DNA of 64,000 bases from JBFLYC01 sp040756735 (GCA_040756735.1 JBFLYC010000013.1:31642-95641); one strand, 5' to 3'. Shown: positions 8,806-18,550, counted from the stretch's first letter. Notes: generated from the sequence alone by a model not told the origin. A program made the numbers and translations.

Positions 8806-8940
8806 TTATTTAAAATAAATTATCCTCTGATTACTTGAACCTCTGTAAGGTAAATCTAGACGTTTCTTTTCTGCTAGAAACCTTCCGTCAATTAAGATAT
8901 CGCTATATCTTAGAAGTTTTAACTTCCCTCCTTTGTGGTC
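8806..8940 (-). pseudogene. nrdG: 3' remnant of nrdG (anaerobic ribonucleotide reductase activase)
   Basis: The minus-strand frame ending at the TAA at 8806-8808 reads DILIDGRFLAEKKRLDLPYR followed by GSSNQRII. D-V/I-L-I/V-D-G-x-F, then a K/R-D-L stretch and R-G-S-x-N-Q-R-I-I, is the typical C-terminal end of NrdG radical-SAM activases. Only about 44 codons remain. The radical-SAM CxxxCxxC part, a start codon and the partner nrdD are absent. The remnant lies between the SLH gene stop (8972) and the methyltransferase start (8775), next to another gene remnant. Confidence 0.65.
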
Positions 8941-8971
8941 TTTCCAAACTGCTCTAAAATTATATTTGATA

Positions 8972-10402
8972 TTATTTTAGCAGCCTTTCTAAACTATATG
9001 CACATTGGGCTCGTGTAGCAGGCTTCATGGGGTCAAAGCCAGGATATAGTAATCCCCTTTGTTCTGCAGCACGAACATATCCAGCATACCAGGGTTCACC
9101 CTGGGCAGGGCTAGCATTATTTTCTTGACCAAGGGCGCGTATAAGTATGGTCATGACTTCAGCACCGGTTATATTTTCCTCTGGAGCAAAGGTTTGGGCA
9201 GTTTTTCCTTGAATTAGGCCTTTATCAACAGCAACCTTAACATAGGGGTTTGCCCAGTGAGATACTGGCAGATCTCTAAAGGCTCTTGTGGTAGAGGTTA
9301 ATGGCTCGTTTTTATTCAAGGTAAGGACTATCATCTTGGCAAACTCCTGTCTTTTCACAGGGTTAGCTGGTCGGAAGGTCCCATCAGGGTAACCGCCAAT
9401 TACCCCGTGAGCAGCTAACCTTTTAATTGCGGCGGCAGCAAAATACCTCTCAGGAACATCACTAAAACGGATGTTTTCTCTTCTTAGCTTTTGGAAAATG
9501 CTCTCACCACTGTAATAATCATTTAAAGCCATCATGGACTGATAGGTTGCCATTATGTTGCTTGGGCCCCCTGGTGAATGACTGAAGGAGCCATCACTTC
9601 TTCTATATGCTAGTAAAGCAGTAATAAGATTTCCATCCCTTTTAGTCCATTGTGGCCCTGCAGGGTCAATGCCCAGCATTATTAAGCCTTGAATCACCTG
9701 GGAAAGGGATTCTGAACTGGCGCCTCCCCAGCTTACAAAGTCTCCTTTTTCGCCCTGCTGGTTCCTTAAATATTCAACAGCTTTTTTTACAGCAGAATGA
9801 TTTTGGTTTTCTCCCAGGGCAGCAAAAGCCATTAAAGCCATTCCTGTCATGTCTATATCAGAAGATTTTACTCTGGTATCAATACTAAAGCCTCCGTCAG
9901 CATTTTGATTGTCAACAAGCCATTGAAGAGCTTTTTCTCTATTAGGTATGGTTTCCCCTGCCACAAAAAGTGAAATTATCCCCCATATATGGGCATTTAC
10001 CAGGAAATCACCAGTACCTGAAATGGAATCAGCAAACTTTCCATTAGAACGCTGGGACTTTTTTACGCTGTCAATTAGATTATACTCGGCAAAGTTTCTT
10101 GGGTCATTTCCTGCCGCAACGGCACCTATTATAGTTCTGTGGTAATCTGTACTTTTGGTAGGCTCAAATAATTCTCCTTTACGAACCTGGGCTTCTCGCC
10201 TTGTTATTAGTGTGGAAACATCTCTATCCATTTGAGAGAGTGCAAGAATAGGCCAGTCGAGCATGCCATCATAGTTACTTCCACTTACACTTTTTTCCAG
10301 ATAGTTAGCTGTTGTATTCATGTTGTTTGCTGCAGCTGGTAGTGCGCACAATAATAATAAAACTAAAATAATTGAGAAAGTTAATGCTAGTTTACTTTTC
10401 AT
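8972..10402 (-). CDS. SLH-anchored surface protein with terpenoid-cyclase-like (alpha/alpha barrel) repeats
   Basis: The 476-residue secreted protein has a signal peptide (about residues 1-25, ending ALPAAA), a helical-repeat region (about 60-300) and three S-layer homology (SLH) domains (about 307-476, e.g. AHGVIGGYPDGTFRPANPV). The repeats carry the QxxxGxF motifs of prenyltransferase/squalene-cyclase alpha/alpha barrels: QRSNGKFADS, QNADGGFSID, RRSDGSFSHSPGG. The same barrel forms the N-terminal domain of animal intrinsic factor and transcobalamin. No DUF4430 domain is present, unlike the 1228-residue protein in the same operon. SLH domains should attach it to cell-wall polysaccharide. It is the last gene of the riboswitch-led operon and starts four bases after the ECF S gene. 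A corrinoid-binding role is inferred. Confidence 0.85.
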   Translation of the reverse strand: MKSKLALTFSIILVLLLLCALPAAANNMNTTANYLEKSVSGSNYDGMLDWPILALSQMDRDVSTLITRREAQVRKGELFEPTKSTDYHRTIIGAVAAGNDPRNFAEYNLIDSVKKSQRSNGKFADSISGTGDFLVNAHIWGIISLFVAGETIPNREKALQWLVDNQNADGGFSIDTRVKSSDIDMTGMALMAFAALGENQNHSAVKKAVEYLRNQQGEKGDFVSWGGASSESLSQVIQGLIMLGIDPAGPQWTKRDGNLITALLAYRRSDGSFSHSPGGPSNIMATYQSMMALNDYYSGESIFQKLRRENIRFSDVPERYFAAAAIKRLAAHGVIGGYPDGTFRPANPVKRQEFAKMIVLTLNKNEPLTSTTRAFRDLPVSHWANPYVKVAVDKGLIQGKTAQTFAPEENITGAEVMTILIRALGQENNASPAQGEPWYAGYVRAAEQRGLLYPGFDPMKPATRAQCAYSLERLLK

Positions 10403-10406
10403 CTAA

Positions 10407-11045
10407 TCAGCTCCTCTCCACTTCTTGTATTGGTAAATGGCTTACAGTTAGTCTTCTCTTAAACCTATTCAGAATCTTAATTAAATCTGGACCCAAGAAA
10501 TACATGAATAGCACATTTCCTAGGGCATGCATAAAATCAAACCACACACTTGTAAGCTGTACAGCTATGAATGACTTAAGGGTAAGGGGGTATACAAATG
10601 TAAGCCAGTGCCATATATTAAGGAGCCAGCCAAATAAGAAACCCCATATTAAAGCCAAAACATTAAGGGGTAGCTTGTAGTTTGCAGGCTTCCACCTGCC
10701 AATTAGTCCCCCACATATTCCAGCTAATCCCCAGCCTACCATCTGCCAGGGAGTCCATGGTCCATGACCCAAAAAGAGATTAGAAACAAAGGCAGCTAGT
10801 GAACCCACCATAAAACCAGGTCCTGCCCCAAACACATAGCCAGTAATGATCACCAGAAACGTTGTTGGCTGCACACTAGGAATGCCTGCAAAGGGTACCC
10901 TACTGAGGCCGGCAAGGGCAGCAAGGGTTGCTATTAAAGCTATTTCCTTTGCAGAAACATCTCTTTTGTCGTACCATAAATAAACAATTATTAAAGATAT
11001 AGTTACTATTAAAAGGCTGTATAACGACCATCCTGTGTCTATCAC
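10407..11045 (-). CDS. ECF transporter substrate-binding S component (probably corrinoid)
   Basis: A 212-residue membrane protein with about six hydrophobic segments. It carries the DVSAKEIALIATLAALAGL start of the helical bundle and the PTTFLVIITGYVFGAGPGF segment typical of ECF S components, followed by VGSLAAFVSNLFLGHGPWTP. S components bind the vitamin and dock on the T-ATPase module. It lies directly between the ATPase gene and the barrel-SLH gene, in an operon whose leader holds a cobalamin riboswitch. A corrinoid (vitamin B12 or precursor) is therefore the likely substrate, by context rather than by motif. It is related in type to CbrT-like S components but may be a separate subgroup. 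Confidence 0.85.
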   Translation of the reverse strand: MIDTGWSLYSLLIVTISLIIVYLWYDKRDVSAKEIALIATLAALAGLSRVPFAGIPSVQPTTFLVIITGYVFGAGPGFMVGSLAAFVSNLFLGHGPWTPWQMVGWGLAGICGGLIGRWKPANYKLPLNVLALIWGFLFGWLLNIWHWLTFVYPLTLKSFIAVQLTSVWFDFMHALGNVLFMYFLGPDLIKILNRFKRRLTVSHLPIQEVERS

Positions 11046-11074
11046 TTTTCATCATCCTTTATCTGAAGAGATTT

Positions 11075-12742
11075 TCAGCTGACTACAGATGGTTTTGCAA
11101 CAATTTTCTGTAGTATCTGCAGGGACTCAGCTATATTCAAAACCCTGTCATTTGTCCCTTTAAATAACCGGTTAATCTGAGGGGCATAGTATAAAGAATT
11201 TGCAAGGACAACTCTTTTATCACCATCGGCAACTATTTCTCCATCGGACATGATTATCACCCTGTCACTAATGTCTGCTGCAAACTCTACATCATGGGTA
11301 ATCATTAAAATACTTGTTCCCTGATTTCTTAAAACCTTTAAAATTTCTCCTAGTTGATGTTTTAACTCCACATCTAAGCCCCTTGTGGGTTCATCAAGCA
11401 AAAGCACATCAGGCTGTGTCACTAGAACTGTACCTAATGCCACCCTCTGCCTTTCTCCGCCTGACAGGTCCCGTGGATTAACCATTTTTTTATCAGCTAA
11501 CCCTAGTAATTCTAGTATTCTATCTACACTTTGGTCGTCTCTTCTACCCCTTATTTTAAGGTTAAAGTTTACTTCCTCTAGAACCGTATCATTAAACAGA
11601 TAATCATTGGGGTTTTGTGAAAGATACCCTATATTTACTGCAATTTGTTCTGGTTTTAGACCAGTAATATCCTTGCCATTATGGAAAACCCTTCCCTTTG
11701 CCGGCCTTAGCAGTCCACTAACGGTCTTTAGCAGGGTAGATTTTCCTGCTCCATTCTCCCCTAAAATCACGGTAATGCTTTCTTTAAATAAGCTAAAATT
11801 TAGTTTTTTAAGTATAAAATCCCTGTTATTATATGACGCATAAAGATTTGAAACCTTGAGTTTATCTATTCCTTCATCCTGGTTTCTTACAGGAACAGTG
11901 TCCTTTTCTCTAAGCAAGCCAGGCTTAATGCTGCTCAGCATGGCTCTACCCTCTTTAATGGTAAGGGGAATGTTTTCAGTATCCCAGCCTGCAAATAATT
12001 GTGATACAGGAGGTATGTAGTGGGGATATTCTTTAGCTGCCCATTTAACTATTTCTCTTGGATTACCTTGATTGATAACCCTTCCCTTATCCATAAAAAC
12101 AACCCTGTCAGCTAGATGAAAACATCTGTCAATTCTTTGTTCTACAAGAACAACAGTTAAACCCCATTCAAGATTTAATCTCTGTACATAGTTTAATAAT
12201 TCTTGAGCAGCAAGGGGATCTAGTTGGGATGTAGGTTCATCCAACAGCAGAACCCTTGGATGCATAGCCAGAACAGAGGCTAGGACAACCTTCTGCTTTT
12301 GCCCCCCAGACAAGTTAAAGGTATTCTCCCCCTTTAAAGAGGACAGGCCAAATAGTGCAAGGACCTCTGCTACCCTGCGGCGCATTTCCTGGGGGGGTAT
12401 GTTTACATTTTCTAAACCAAAGGCTATTTCCTGTTCTACCCCAGTCATTACAATTTGCTTTTCTGGGTCCTGAAAAATCATCCCTACCTCTTTTGCAAGA
12501 AGCTTTTTGTCCCACCTGGTTAAAAGCCTTTGGCAGTAGCTAACCCTTCCTCCAATTTTACCACCGTAAAAGTCAGGCAGCAGACCAGCTATTGCCCTTA
12601 ATAGGGATGACTTCCCGCATCCAGAAGGACCAATTAAAAAAACAAACTCACCCTCATTGATGTGAAGGTTGACATTATCCAGGGAAGGAATGTCTCTTTC
12701 AGGATAAAAGTAAGTTAGATTTTCAATCTCAAGTAGTGCCAT
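11075..12742 (-). CDS. ECF transporter ATPase, two fused ATP-binding domains
   Basis: The protein (about 555 residues from the ATG at 12742, with GGTGGAAG upstream) joins two ABC ATPases that are usually separate proteins, EcfA1 and EcfA2. Domain 1: GPSGCGKSS, signature NLSGGQKQKV, Walker B LLLDEPTSQLDP. Domain 2: GENGAGKST, signature LSGGERQRV, Walker B LLLDEPTRGLD. Both have full catalytic motifs, so both sites should hydrolyse ATP. It overlaps the end of the T-component gene by 28 bases, showing tight coupling. Longer upstream frames run through the T gene and are not used. It powers uptake through the T and S components. Confidence 0.92.
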   Translation of the reverse strand: MALLEIENLTYFYPERDIPSLDNVNLHINEGEFVFLIGPSGCGKSSLLRAIAGLLPDFYGGKIGGRVSYCQRLLTRWDKKLLAKEVGMIFQDPEKQIVMTGVEQEIAFGLENVNIPPQEMRRRVAEVLALFGLSSLKGENTFNLSGGQKQKVVLASVLAMHPRVLLLDEPTSQLDPLAAQELLNYVQRLNLEWGLTVVLVEQRIDRCFHLADRVVFMDKGRVINQGNPREIVKWAAKEYPHYIPPVSQLFAGWDTENIPLTIKEGRAMLSSIKPGLLREKDTVPVRNQDEGIDKLKVSNLYASYNNRDFILKKLNFSLFKESITVILGENGAGKSTLLKTVSGLLRPAKGRVFHNGKDITGLKPEQIAVNIGYLSQNPNDYLFNDTVLEEVNFNLKIRGRRDDQSVDRILELLGLADKKMVNPRDLSGGERQRVALGTVLVTQPDVLLLDEPTRGLDVELKHQLGEILKVLRNQGTSILMITHDVEFAADISDRVIIMSDGEIVADGDKRVVLANSLYYAPQINRLFKGTNDRVLNIAESLQILQKIVAKPSVVS

Positions 12743-13635
12743 TTCTTCCACCCCCATGCCATAATAACTGGTATAAACAAAAAGAAAACTATTACACAAA
12801 TCATCATCAAATGCTCACTAGAGCTTAGAGGACTTCCTAGCTCTGGATAAAATTCCATGGCTGCCCACCCCTTAATCATTGCCCAGATCAGCACCGCAAA
12901 GCTTGCCACCATGAAGAATAGCGCCAAGACATCCCTAATGTTAAAGGATAATGTATAATAGGAGCTCCGGGGACCACTACCATAAGCTCTAGCCTGGATG
13001 CTTTCTCCGAGATTAAAGCTGTCCTCCAAAGAGGATAGGAGAAGCGCCTTGATTAAGGGAAGCCTGTTTTTAATCCTTTCCACATACCCTCCAGTATGAT
13101 ATTGAACGCCTCTGCACTGCTGTATCTCAGCTACCCTTTGAAGCTGCTGGCCCATATAAGGTATAGTCTTTGTAGTCAAGGCAACAAGCAAAGCCGACCT
13201 GGGAAAGACCTTGGAAAATACTGATAAGGCCTTATCAGGATCCATGACCCTGTTGTACAGGATAAATGCCGAGAATACTATAAGTAGTCTAAGTCCCATA
13301 ACCAGCCCAAAGGCAATTGTTTCCAAAGATATGGTAAGCCGGCCGAAAATAGGAATAATGGGGCCTGACCAAAGGACTGTGGCACCCATATTGTTAATCA
13401 GTGTATTTATAATCATAAGCATTATAATCATATATAAATAAATTCTTAAGCTCCTCATCCAACTGCTAAGGCTTTGGGCCGCTGCAAGTGCTAAAATAAC
13501 TGTCACCATAATACCTGCTAGAATAATTGGATTGCTTACTATAATAGTTCCAACGACTATTACAAATAAGTAAGAAAGCAGGGTAATTGGATGAAGACTT
13601 TGAAAAAAGTTATCCTTCTTTTCGAAAACATACAT
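12715..13635 (-). CDS. ecfT: ECF transporter transmembrane T component
   Basis: The 306-residue protein has about six or seven hydrophobic segments and the cytoplasmic coupling helices of the EcfT/CbiQ family, including the Ala-Arg-Gly-like motifs QCRGVQ (about residue 174) and SIQARAYGSGPRSSYY (about 212-227). These short Arg-containing motifs contact the ATPase. The gene sits between the DUF4430 lipoprotein and the fused ATPase and overlaps the latter. With the ATPase and S component it forms a complete, dedicated ECF transporter rather than one sharing a general-purpose module. Confidence 0.9.
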   Translation of the reverse strand: MYVFEKKDNFFQSLHPITLLSYLFVIVVGTIIVSNPIILAGIMVTVILALAAAQSLSSWMRSLRIYLYMIIMLMIINTLINNMGATVLWSGPIIPIFGRLTISLETIAFGLVMGLRLLIVFSAFILYNRVMDPDKALSVFSKVFPRSALLVALTTKTIPYMGQQLQRVAEIQQCRGVQYHTGGYVERIKNRLPLIKALLLSSLEDSFNLGESIQARAYGSGPRSSYYTLSFNIRDVLALFFMVASFAVLIWAMIKGWAAMEFYPELGSPLSSSEHLMMICVIVFFLFIPVIMAWGWKKWHYLRLKI

Positions 13636-13652
13636 GTATAATTCCCCTATTA

Positions 13653-14597
13653 CTACTGTATTGGTAGTGACACAATACTTTTATCATGAACCAGGGCTCC
13701 AAAATGCCCTGAGATTTTCCCTTCCTCACTAGTCAGCGCCTTAACTGCATCAGCAACACCTTCCATATCAATGCCGGTGATTAGCCACAAGGGTGTTGAG
13801 TCTCCCATCCCCATTCCTGTTGCTAGGATTGCACCTACCCCTTGGTTATAAGTGACCTGTCTTAGCGCTTTTTCATTTAACCCATGGAATGCATTTTTCT
13901 CAAGCTCAGCAAACCATCCTGTCTTATCTCTATGTGCCTGGATCCCATTCCAAAAGCTGCTGTCTGAGAGTTCCTCCCATAGAGCAACTACAATGGTGAT
14001 TTTTGATCTATCAGAAGCAAGCTTCTCTTCGTAAGGTTTAACTTCTACTTCTTTAACACCAACTGACTTTAGATAATCGGCTAATGCTTCTGCTAGGTCC
14101 TGGCATCCCTGGCCGGATAAAATTAATGTTCCTGGGTTTTCACCCTGGTAACCATTTAAAAAAGGTTGAGGAAAGGTTCCAATTACTGCAGGAGTAAAGG
14201 GAATATCTCCCCAAGCGTGATAGTCCCACCAAATGACATCTCCATTGGTAGGAAAGTACTCTGTAGCTCCCACACTTGTCATAATACCATTCATAAAGTA
14301 AAACCAATCCAGCTTTTCCTTTTCAGCAGCATTTGTGTAGCCTGACTCTAAGCCATTAATTGAATTTACAAAACCTCCGCCATATGCTGTTTGAACATCA
14401 AGGTGTTGGTTTAAAAGCTCCATTACCGATTTTTTGGAATCCAATTTAATATTCTCATTAAAAATGTGCTCTTTTCCAAAGTCCCTTGTCACTATCAAGG
14501 TTACCTCACCAGTGGTGACCTCAGGAGGGCTGCTGCACCCTCCTGAGAATATAAACATAACCAGTAGTGCAAGGGTAAATACTTTTTTATAAAGCAT
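13653..14597 (-). CDS. DUF4430 (transcobalamin C-terminal-like) lipoprotein, probable corrinoid receptor
   Basis: The 314-residue protein starts with a lipoprotein signal (lipobox FSGGC, Cys near residue 21). Residues about 30-130 form a DUF4430-type beta domain: VTLIVTRDFG, SVMELLNQHLDV, DWFYFMNGI and the closing NGDVIWWDYHAW. This fold is the C-terminal cobalamin-contacting domain in animal transcobalamin and intrinsic factor. The second half (about 140-314) is an alpha/beta domain that I do not recognise (LILSGQGCQDLAEALADYL, then IVVALWEEL, then GDSTPLWLITGID). It would be held on the outer face of the membrane beside the ECF transporter and could pass ligand from the SLH protein to the S component. 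It lies 18 bases upstream of ecfT. Confidence 0.82.
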   Translation of the reverse strand: MLYKKVFTLALLVMFIFSGGCSSPPEVTTGEVTLIVTRDFGKEHIFNENIKLDSKKSVMELLNQHLDVQTAYGGGFVNSINGLESGYTNAAEKEKLDWFYFMNGIMTSVGATEYFPTNGDVIWWDYHAWGDIPFTPAVIGTFPQPFLNGYQGENPGTLILSGQGCQDLAEALADYLKSVGVKEVEVKPYEEKLASDRSKITIVVALWEELSDSSFWNGIQAHRDKTGWFAELEKNAFHGLNEKALRQVTYNQGVGAILATGMGMGDSTPLWLITGIDMEGVADAVKALTSEEGKISGHFGALVHDKSIVSLPIQ

Positions 14598-14679
14598 CTA
14601 AGTATCTCCCTTCGTGAAGCAAAATCCATGTAAGCAATTTACTGCTGAGATTTTCTACCCTTAAGGTTAAATCAACCTG

Positions 14680-17600
14680 CTATTGTAAAAGGAATCTGTA
14701 GATCACCGCAGCGCTTTGTGCTCTGCTGACAACTCCCTTTGGCCTAAAGGTTTCATCTGGAAAGCCCTTAAAAATGTCTCTAGTAACCGCCTGAGCTACT
14801 CCCTGTACAGCCCAAGGTGCTATCTGGGAAGCATCCTTAAATACCACTGCTGCAGCCACCTCTTCTTCACCAAGAACCCTTGACATCATTACAGCAAGCT
14901 GCTCCCTGGTGACCTTATCACTTGGGCCAAAGGTCCTCTCTGTTAACCCCTTGATAATTCCTGCATCTACTGCAGCTTGAACATATCCTGCATACCAGGC
15001 ACTTTCCTTTACATCTTCAAACATACCCTGGTACTGAACTGTATGACCTAAACCAAGGGCTTTTACAAGCATGGCTGTAAACTCAGCCCTGTTAACTTCC
15101 CTGGCTGGCTCGAATCTATTATCGCCAACACCCTGGATGATTCCTTTAGTTGCCAGGTAACTTATTTCTTTTGCTGCCCAGGGGTATTTTTCTTCACTAA
15201 CATCTGCAAACTGCACCGGCTGTTTTTCTCTGGCTAGTACTGCAAACTTAGTGAAGTGCTCCACCAGACCTGTAATAGTTCCTGTTGATACATCAACCAC
15301 TGTGGGCAGTGCGAACCATTGTTCTTTTTCTTCATTGTACCAGGCTAAAACTAAGTCTTCATATTTTACTCCATCTGGTATAACCACACGAATAGACATA
15401 TATACCGGCTCGTTAAATACTGTTCCTTTAGGACCAAACTCATAGATAGATGATACAAGCTTATGGGTTGGAGGCGCCTTCACATTCTTGTCTGCTGTTG
15501 TTTCCTTAACGGATATTTCTTTAGCTTCTTTTAATGCATCCTTGCCTATTTTAAGGTTTATCTCATTTTTCTCATCAGTGACATTACTTTCCTTGCCGGC
15601 CTCTACCCTTTGAACAATGGCTACTATATTATCCTTTAAAAGCTTTTCTAATTCCTTCTTCTGTTCTTCAGTCATTTGATTATCAGCACCAATTACTGTG
15701 CTTGGTACAATGGCCACTTCTATAGGAATACCTCTAACAGGAGTCTCTGTCTTAACAGCCTCTTCCAGCTTTTTAATAGCACCTGAGATGGCTTTTTCCA
15801 GGTCTTCGTCAACTGGCAGTGGTTGAGGAAGTGGTGTCTGCCCAGGACCTGTTGCAGTGTAGTCACCAGCCCAGAACCAGAGTACATAGTCGCCGTCTCT
15901 TATTGTATAGTCTTTAGCTGGCACGCCTGGTATTATATTGCCCACTTTATACTTCCAGCCGGCTGTTCCGGTTAGGTCCTCTTTTTCTCCTGCAATCTGC
16001 CATACATAAGACTGATTATCTCTGGTGCTATAGGAAACACCTGTTGCTTTTAGCGCTTCCAATGCATTTGCCTTACTTTTTGGTAATGTAATGTTACCTG
16101 AAAAATAAGTCCCTTCTTTACCGATAATTTCAACAAAAACTGTTATTTCGTTTACTGGGGTTGAACCGCCTGTACCATTTTCTGTGCTGCCAACTAGTAT
16201 TGGTATTTGTCCTGTACGGAGAATATATGGATAGCTGCCTTCTTGGTCTTTGCTGACCTTTAAATAGTATGTTCCAGCAACAGAAGGACCAGGAAGAACT
16301 ACCTTACCTTGATCATCAGTAATATAAGACTTGCCATTGAAATCAACTATAGCATTGGATATTTTGACATTGACTATTTCAAATTCTGGCCAGTAATTTG
16401 TATAACTTGAAGTAACTGTTACTGTAATATTTTCATTAACCTCTGGCATTAGAGGGCTAATATCTATCTTTGGTATTAGGGTGCCATTTGCACCTGGCCA
16501 CACACCATAATAAAAGACCAGCTCATCACCATCTTGAACATTATATCCATTGGCTCCAACTGGAGCAAAATCTCCATTAACAAGATACATCCACCCATCA
16601 TAAATAGTTGGTGGGCTGGTATCAAACCTGCCTGCTGTTTCACCATCTATTGAATATATATATCCATCAAATATTTCATAAGTAATGTTATTAATATCAA
16701 GCACCAACTTTAAGGCTTCCATTGCTGTGCCTTTTACTGCAACTATATCACTGGCTATGGTTCTTTCTGCTCCTTCTACTCGTACATGTACTTGTGATAT
16801 CTCTGGTCCACCAACATCAACACTACCCTTATAGGTAACTACTTTTGGATACCCATAAACTTGGTCTGTTACAGATATGGAGTATTTTAATTGTCCTTTT
16901 GATATATTCTCTAATATTACTTGTCCAAACCAGTCGCTGGGATATTCTTTATCTCCTATTTTTATTACAAAGTCTTTTATATCAATAGTTTCATCTTGAG
17001 TTATGTCTGGTTTAGCTTTTAACCAAAATGTTAAAGCCTGACCTTCAGAAGGTTGTTTAGGTGAAATCTCCGCCAGAGGTATTTTTGTTAAGGTTGTACT
17101 ACTAGCTGTATCAAAGGCTGAAATATAAAATATTACTTCATCTCCAGTTTTCAAATAGTTAATATAAGGAGAAGGCTGCCCATCTCTTATAATATAATAC
17201 TTCCATGAGGTATTAATATGACTCCCTATTAGTTTGCCGCTTTCACCTTTAATGGCAACAATTCCACTTCCATTTGTTTGAAGATTATCACTGCCAACTG
17301 CAAGTTCTAACGCTTCGTAAACTGCTTCTGGTACAGAACTGGATATAGTTGTTACCATTTCATCTGCAAGGCTAACTGTATGTCCTTCTACCCTTAATCT
17401 AACAGTTGGTCTCTGTTGGTATTCACCATATGATGAAGCCTTTAGCTCTGCCAGGGCCCAAAGAACTTGCCTCGTTGCCATTTCATTGCTGGCACCACCT
17501 TGTGCATAAGCAAAAGAAATTTCAGGGCCAGGGCCAGAAACCATGTAGTCCAGTAGGGCATCTATCATAGTTTTGTTGTTTTTTGTCCATTGAGGTTGTA

Positions 17601-18366
17601 AAATATCTTCACCAACAGCAAGCAAGCCAGTTATTACCCTTGCTGTACTTTGTGAGTTTGGAGTTTTGTATACATAAGAATCCCATTCAAATACAGATTC
17701 AAATCCTGCTGTTTCAAGTTGTATAGCCTGCAAATGTTGTTTAGCTTTATTTATAGCAGTACTTACTTCTGATGTGCTTGGAACCATGCTTAGAGCCAGC
17801 AAAGCTTCACCTGTGGTGTCAGGGTCAGGATGGCTCCCAAAAAGAACAAATCCCCCGTTGGGTTTTTGTTGACTGATTAAATACTGCACCGCTAAATCAC
17901 GATTATAACCACTACTTCCAACCTTCTCTAAAGCTATAATGGACCAAATAGTATTGTTTATTGAACCACCAAATGAGCCAGATGTTTGTTGTTTACCCTT
18001 TAATATCTCAATTAAATTTTGTCCGTGGTAATTAGTTGGATCCTGTCCTAAAGCTAATAACCCAAGTATTCTACCTGCAAATGCAGTTGCAGGAGAGTCT
18101 TCATTAAGTTCATCAGCATCCCAATCGTCAATTTTATCATTATTAATCCAGTAATTTAAATCTCCATCAGCGATTTTTAAGGCAACTAGTTGCTCCCAAT
18201 TGTTCAATGTTTGGTTTTTATAGTAGTCAACTACTCCATAAACTATGTCTGATACAGTTGGACCTAAATCATCTGCCTTAACACTACTACACGAAAATAT
18301 CAATAATAATAGTGAAAATACAATACATTTTACTAAAATGCTATTATTCTTTAAAAAACGTTTCAT
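14680..18366 (-). CDS. Giant SLH surface protein with alpha/alpha barrel and three DUF4430 domains (transcobalamin-like)
   Basis: In order, the 1228 residues show: a signal peptide (about 1-31); terpenoid-cyclase-like barrel repeats (about 35-320, e.g. QQTSGSFGGSINNTIWSI, QKPNGGFVLFGS); DUF4430-like domain 1 (about 325-430); an Ig-like spacer; DUF4430 domain 2 (about 525-630, with GWMYLVNGDFAPVG and DGDELVFYYGVW); another Ig-like spacer; DUF4430 domain 3 (about 740-835, with GWKYKVGN and DGDYVLWFWAGDY); an acidic, Lys-rich linker and a ZU5-like patch (about 840-1030); and three SLH domains (about 1040-1228). Barrel followed by DUF4430 is the plan of intrinsic factor/transcobalamin. The gene is first behind the cobalamin riboswitch. 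I infer a wall-bound corrinoid trap; three DUF4430 copies are unusual. Confidence 0.85.
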   Translation of the reverse strand: MKRFLKNNSILVKCIVFSLLLLIFSCSSVKADDLGPTVSDIVYGVVDYYKNQTLNNWEQLVALKIADGDLNYWINNDKIDDWDADELNEDSPATAFAGRILGLLALGQDPTNYHGQNLIEILKGKQQTSGSFGGSINNTIWSIIALEKVGSSGYNRDLAVQYLISQQKPNGGFVLFGSHPDPDTTGEALLALSMVPSTSEVSTAINKAKQHLQAIQLETAGFESVFEWDSYVYKTPNSQSTARVITGLLAVGEDILQPQWTKNNKTMIDALLDYMVSGPGPEISFAYAQGGASNEMATRQVLWALAELKASSYGEYQQRPTVRLRVEGHTVSLADEMVTTISSSVPEAVYEALELAVGSDNLQTNGSGIVAIKGESGKLIGSHINTSWKYYIIRDGQPSPYINYLKTGDEVIFYISAFDTASSTTLTKIPLAEISPKQPSEGQALTFWLKAKPDITQDETIDIKDFVIKIGDKEYPSDWFGQVILENISKGQLKYSISVTDQVYGYPKVVTYKGSVDVGGPEISQVHVRVEGAERTIASDIVAVKGTAMEALKLVLDINNITYEIFDGYIYSIDGETAGRFDTSPPTIYDGWMYLVNGDFAPVGANGYNVQDGDELVFYYGVWPGANGTLIPKIDISPLMPEVNENITVTVTSSYTNYWPEFEIVNVKISNAIVDFNGKSYITDDQGKVVLPGPSVAGTYYLKVSKDQEGSYPYILRTGQIPILVGSTENGTGGSTPVNEITVFVEIIGKEGTYFSGNITLPKSKANALEALKATGVSYSTRDNQSYVWQIAGEKEDLTGTAGWKYKVGNIIPGVPAKDYTIRDGDYVLWFWAGDYTATGPGQTPLPQPLPVDEDLEKAISGAIKKLEEAVKTETPVRGIPIEVAIVPSTVIGADNQMTEEQKKELEKLLKDNIVAIVQRVEAGKESNVTDEKNEINLKIGKDALKEAKEISVKETTADKNVKAPPTHKLVSSIYEFGPKGTVFNEPVYMSIRVVIPDGVKYEDLVLAWYNEEKEQWFALPTVVDVSTGTITGLVEHFTKFAVLAREKQPVQFADVSEEKYPWAAKEISYLATKGIIQGVGDNRFEPAREVNRAEFTAMLVKALGLGHTVQYQGMFEDVKESAWYAGYVQAAVDAGIIKGLTERTFGPSDKVTREQLAVMMSRVLGEEEVAAAVVFKDASQIAPWAVQGVAQAVTRDIFKGFPDETFRPKGVVSRAQSAAVIYRFLLQ

Positions 18367-18439
18367 AATAAAACTTTAACCCCCTCATTTTATAATCTAG
18401 ATTAAAAATAATGAAAAATATTATCTCCCCTTTAGCCCA

Positions 18440-18482
18440 AAAAAACAAAAACCCTTTTTGCCGCACACAATGGCAAAAAAGG
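18440..18482 (-). terminator. Terminator of the cobalamin riboswitch expression platform
   Basis: On the minus strand, CCTTTTTTGCC pairs with GGCAAAAAGG around a short loop (about 18453-18482) and is followed by a run of T broken by one G. It lies between the aptamer and the start of the 1228-residue gene, as expected for an OFF switch that ends transcription when cobalamin is bound. Confidence 0.75.
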
Positions 18483-18550
18483 TTAAAGTGACAAAGGTAT
18501 AAAAAAACACCTTTCCCATTACGCGTGGGCAAGAATTGATTAAACATTAG

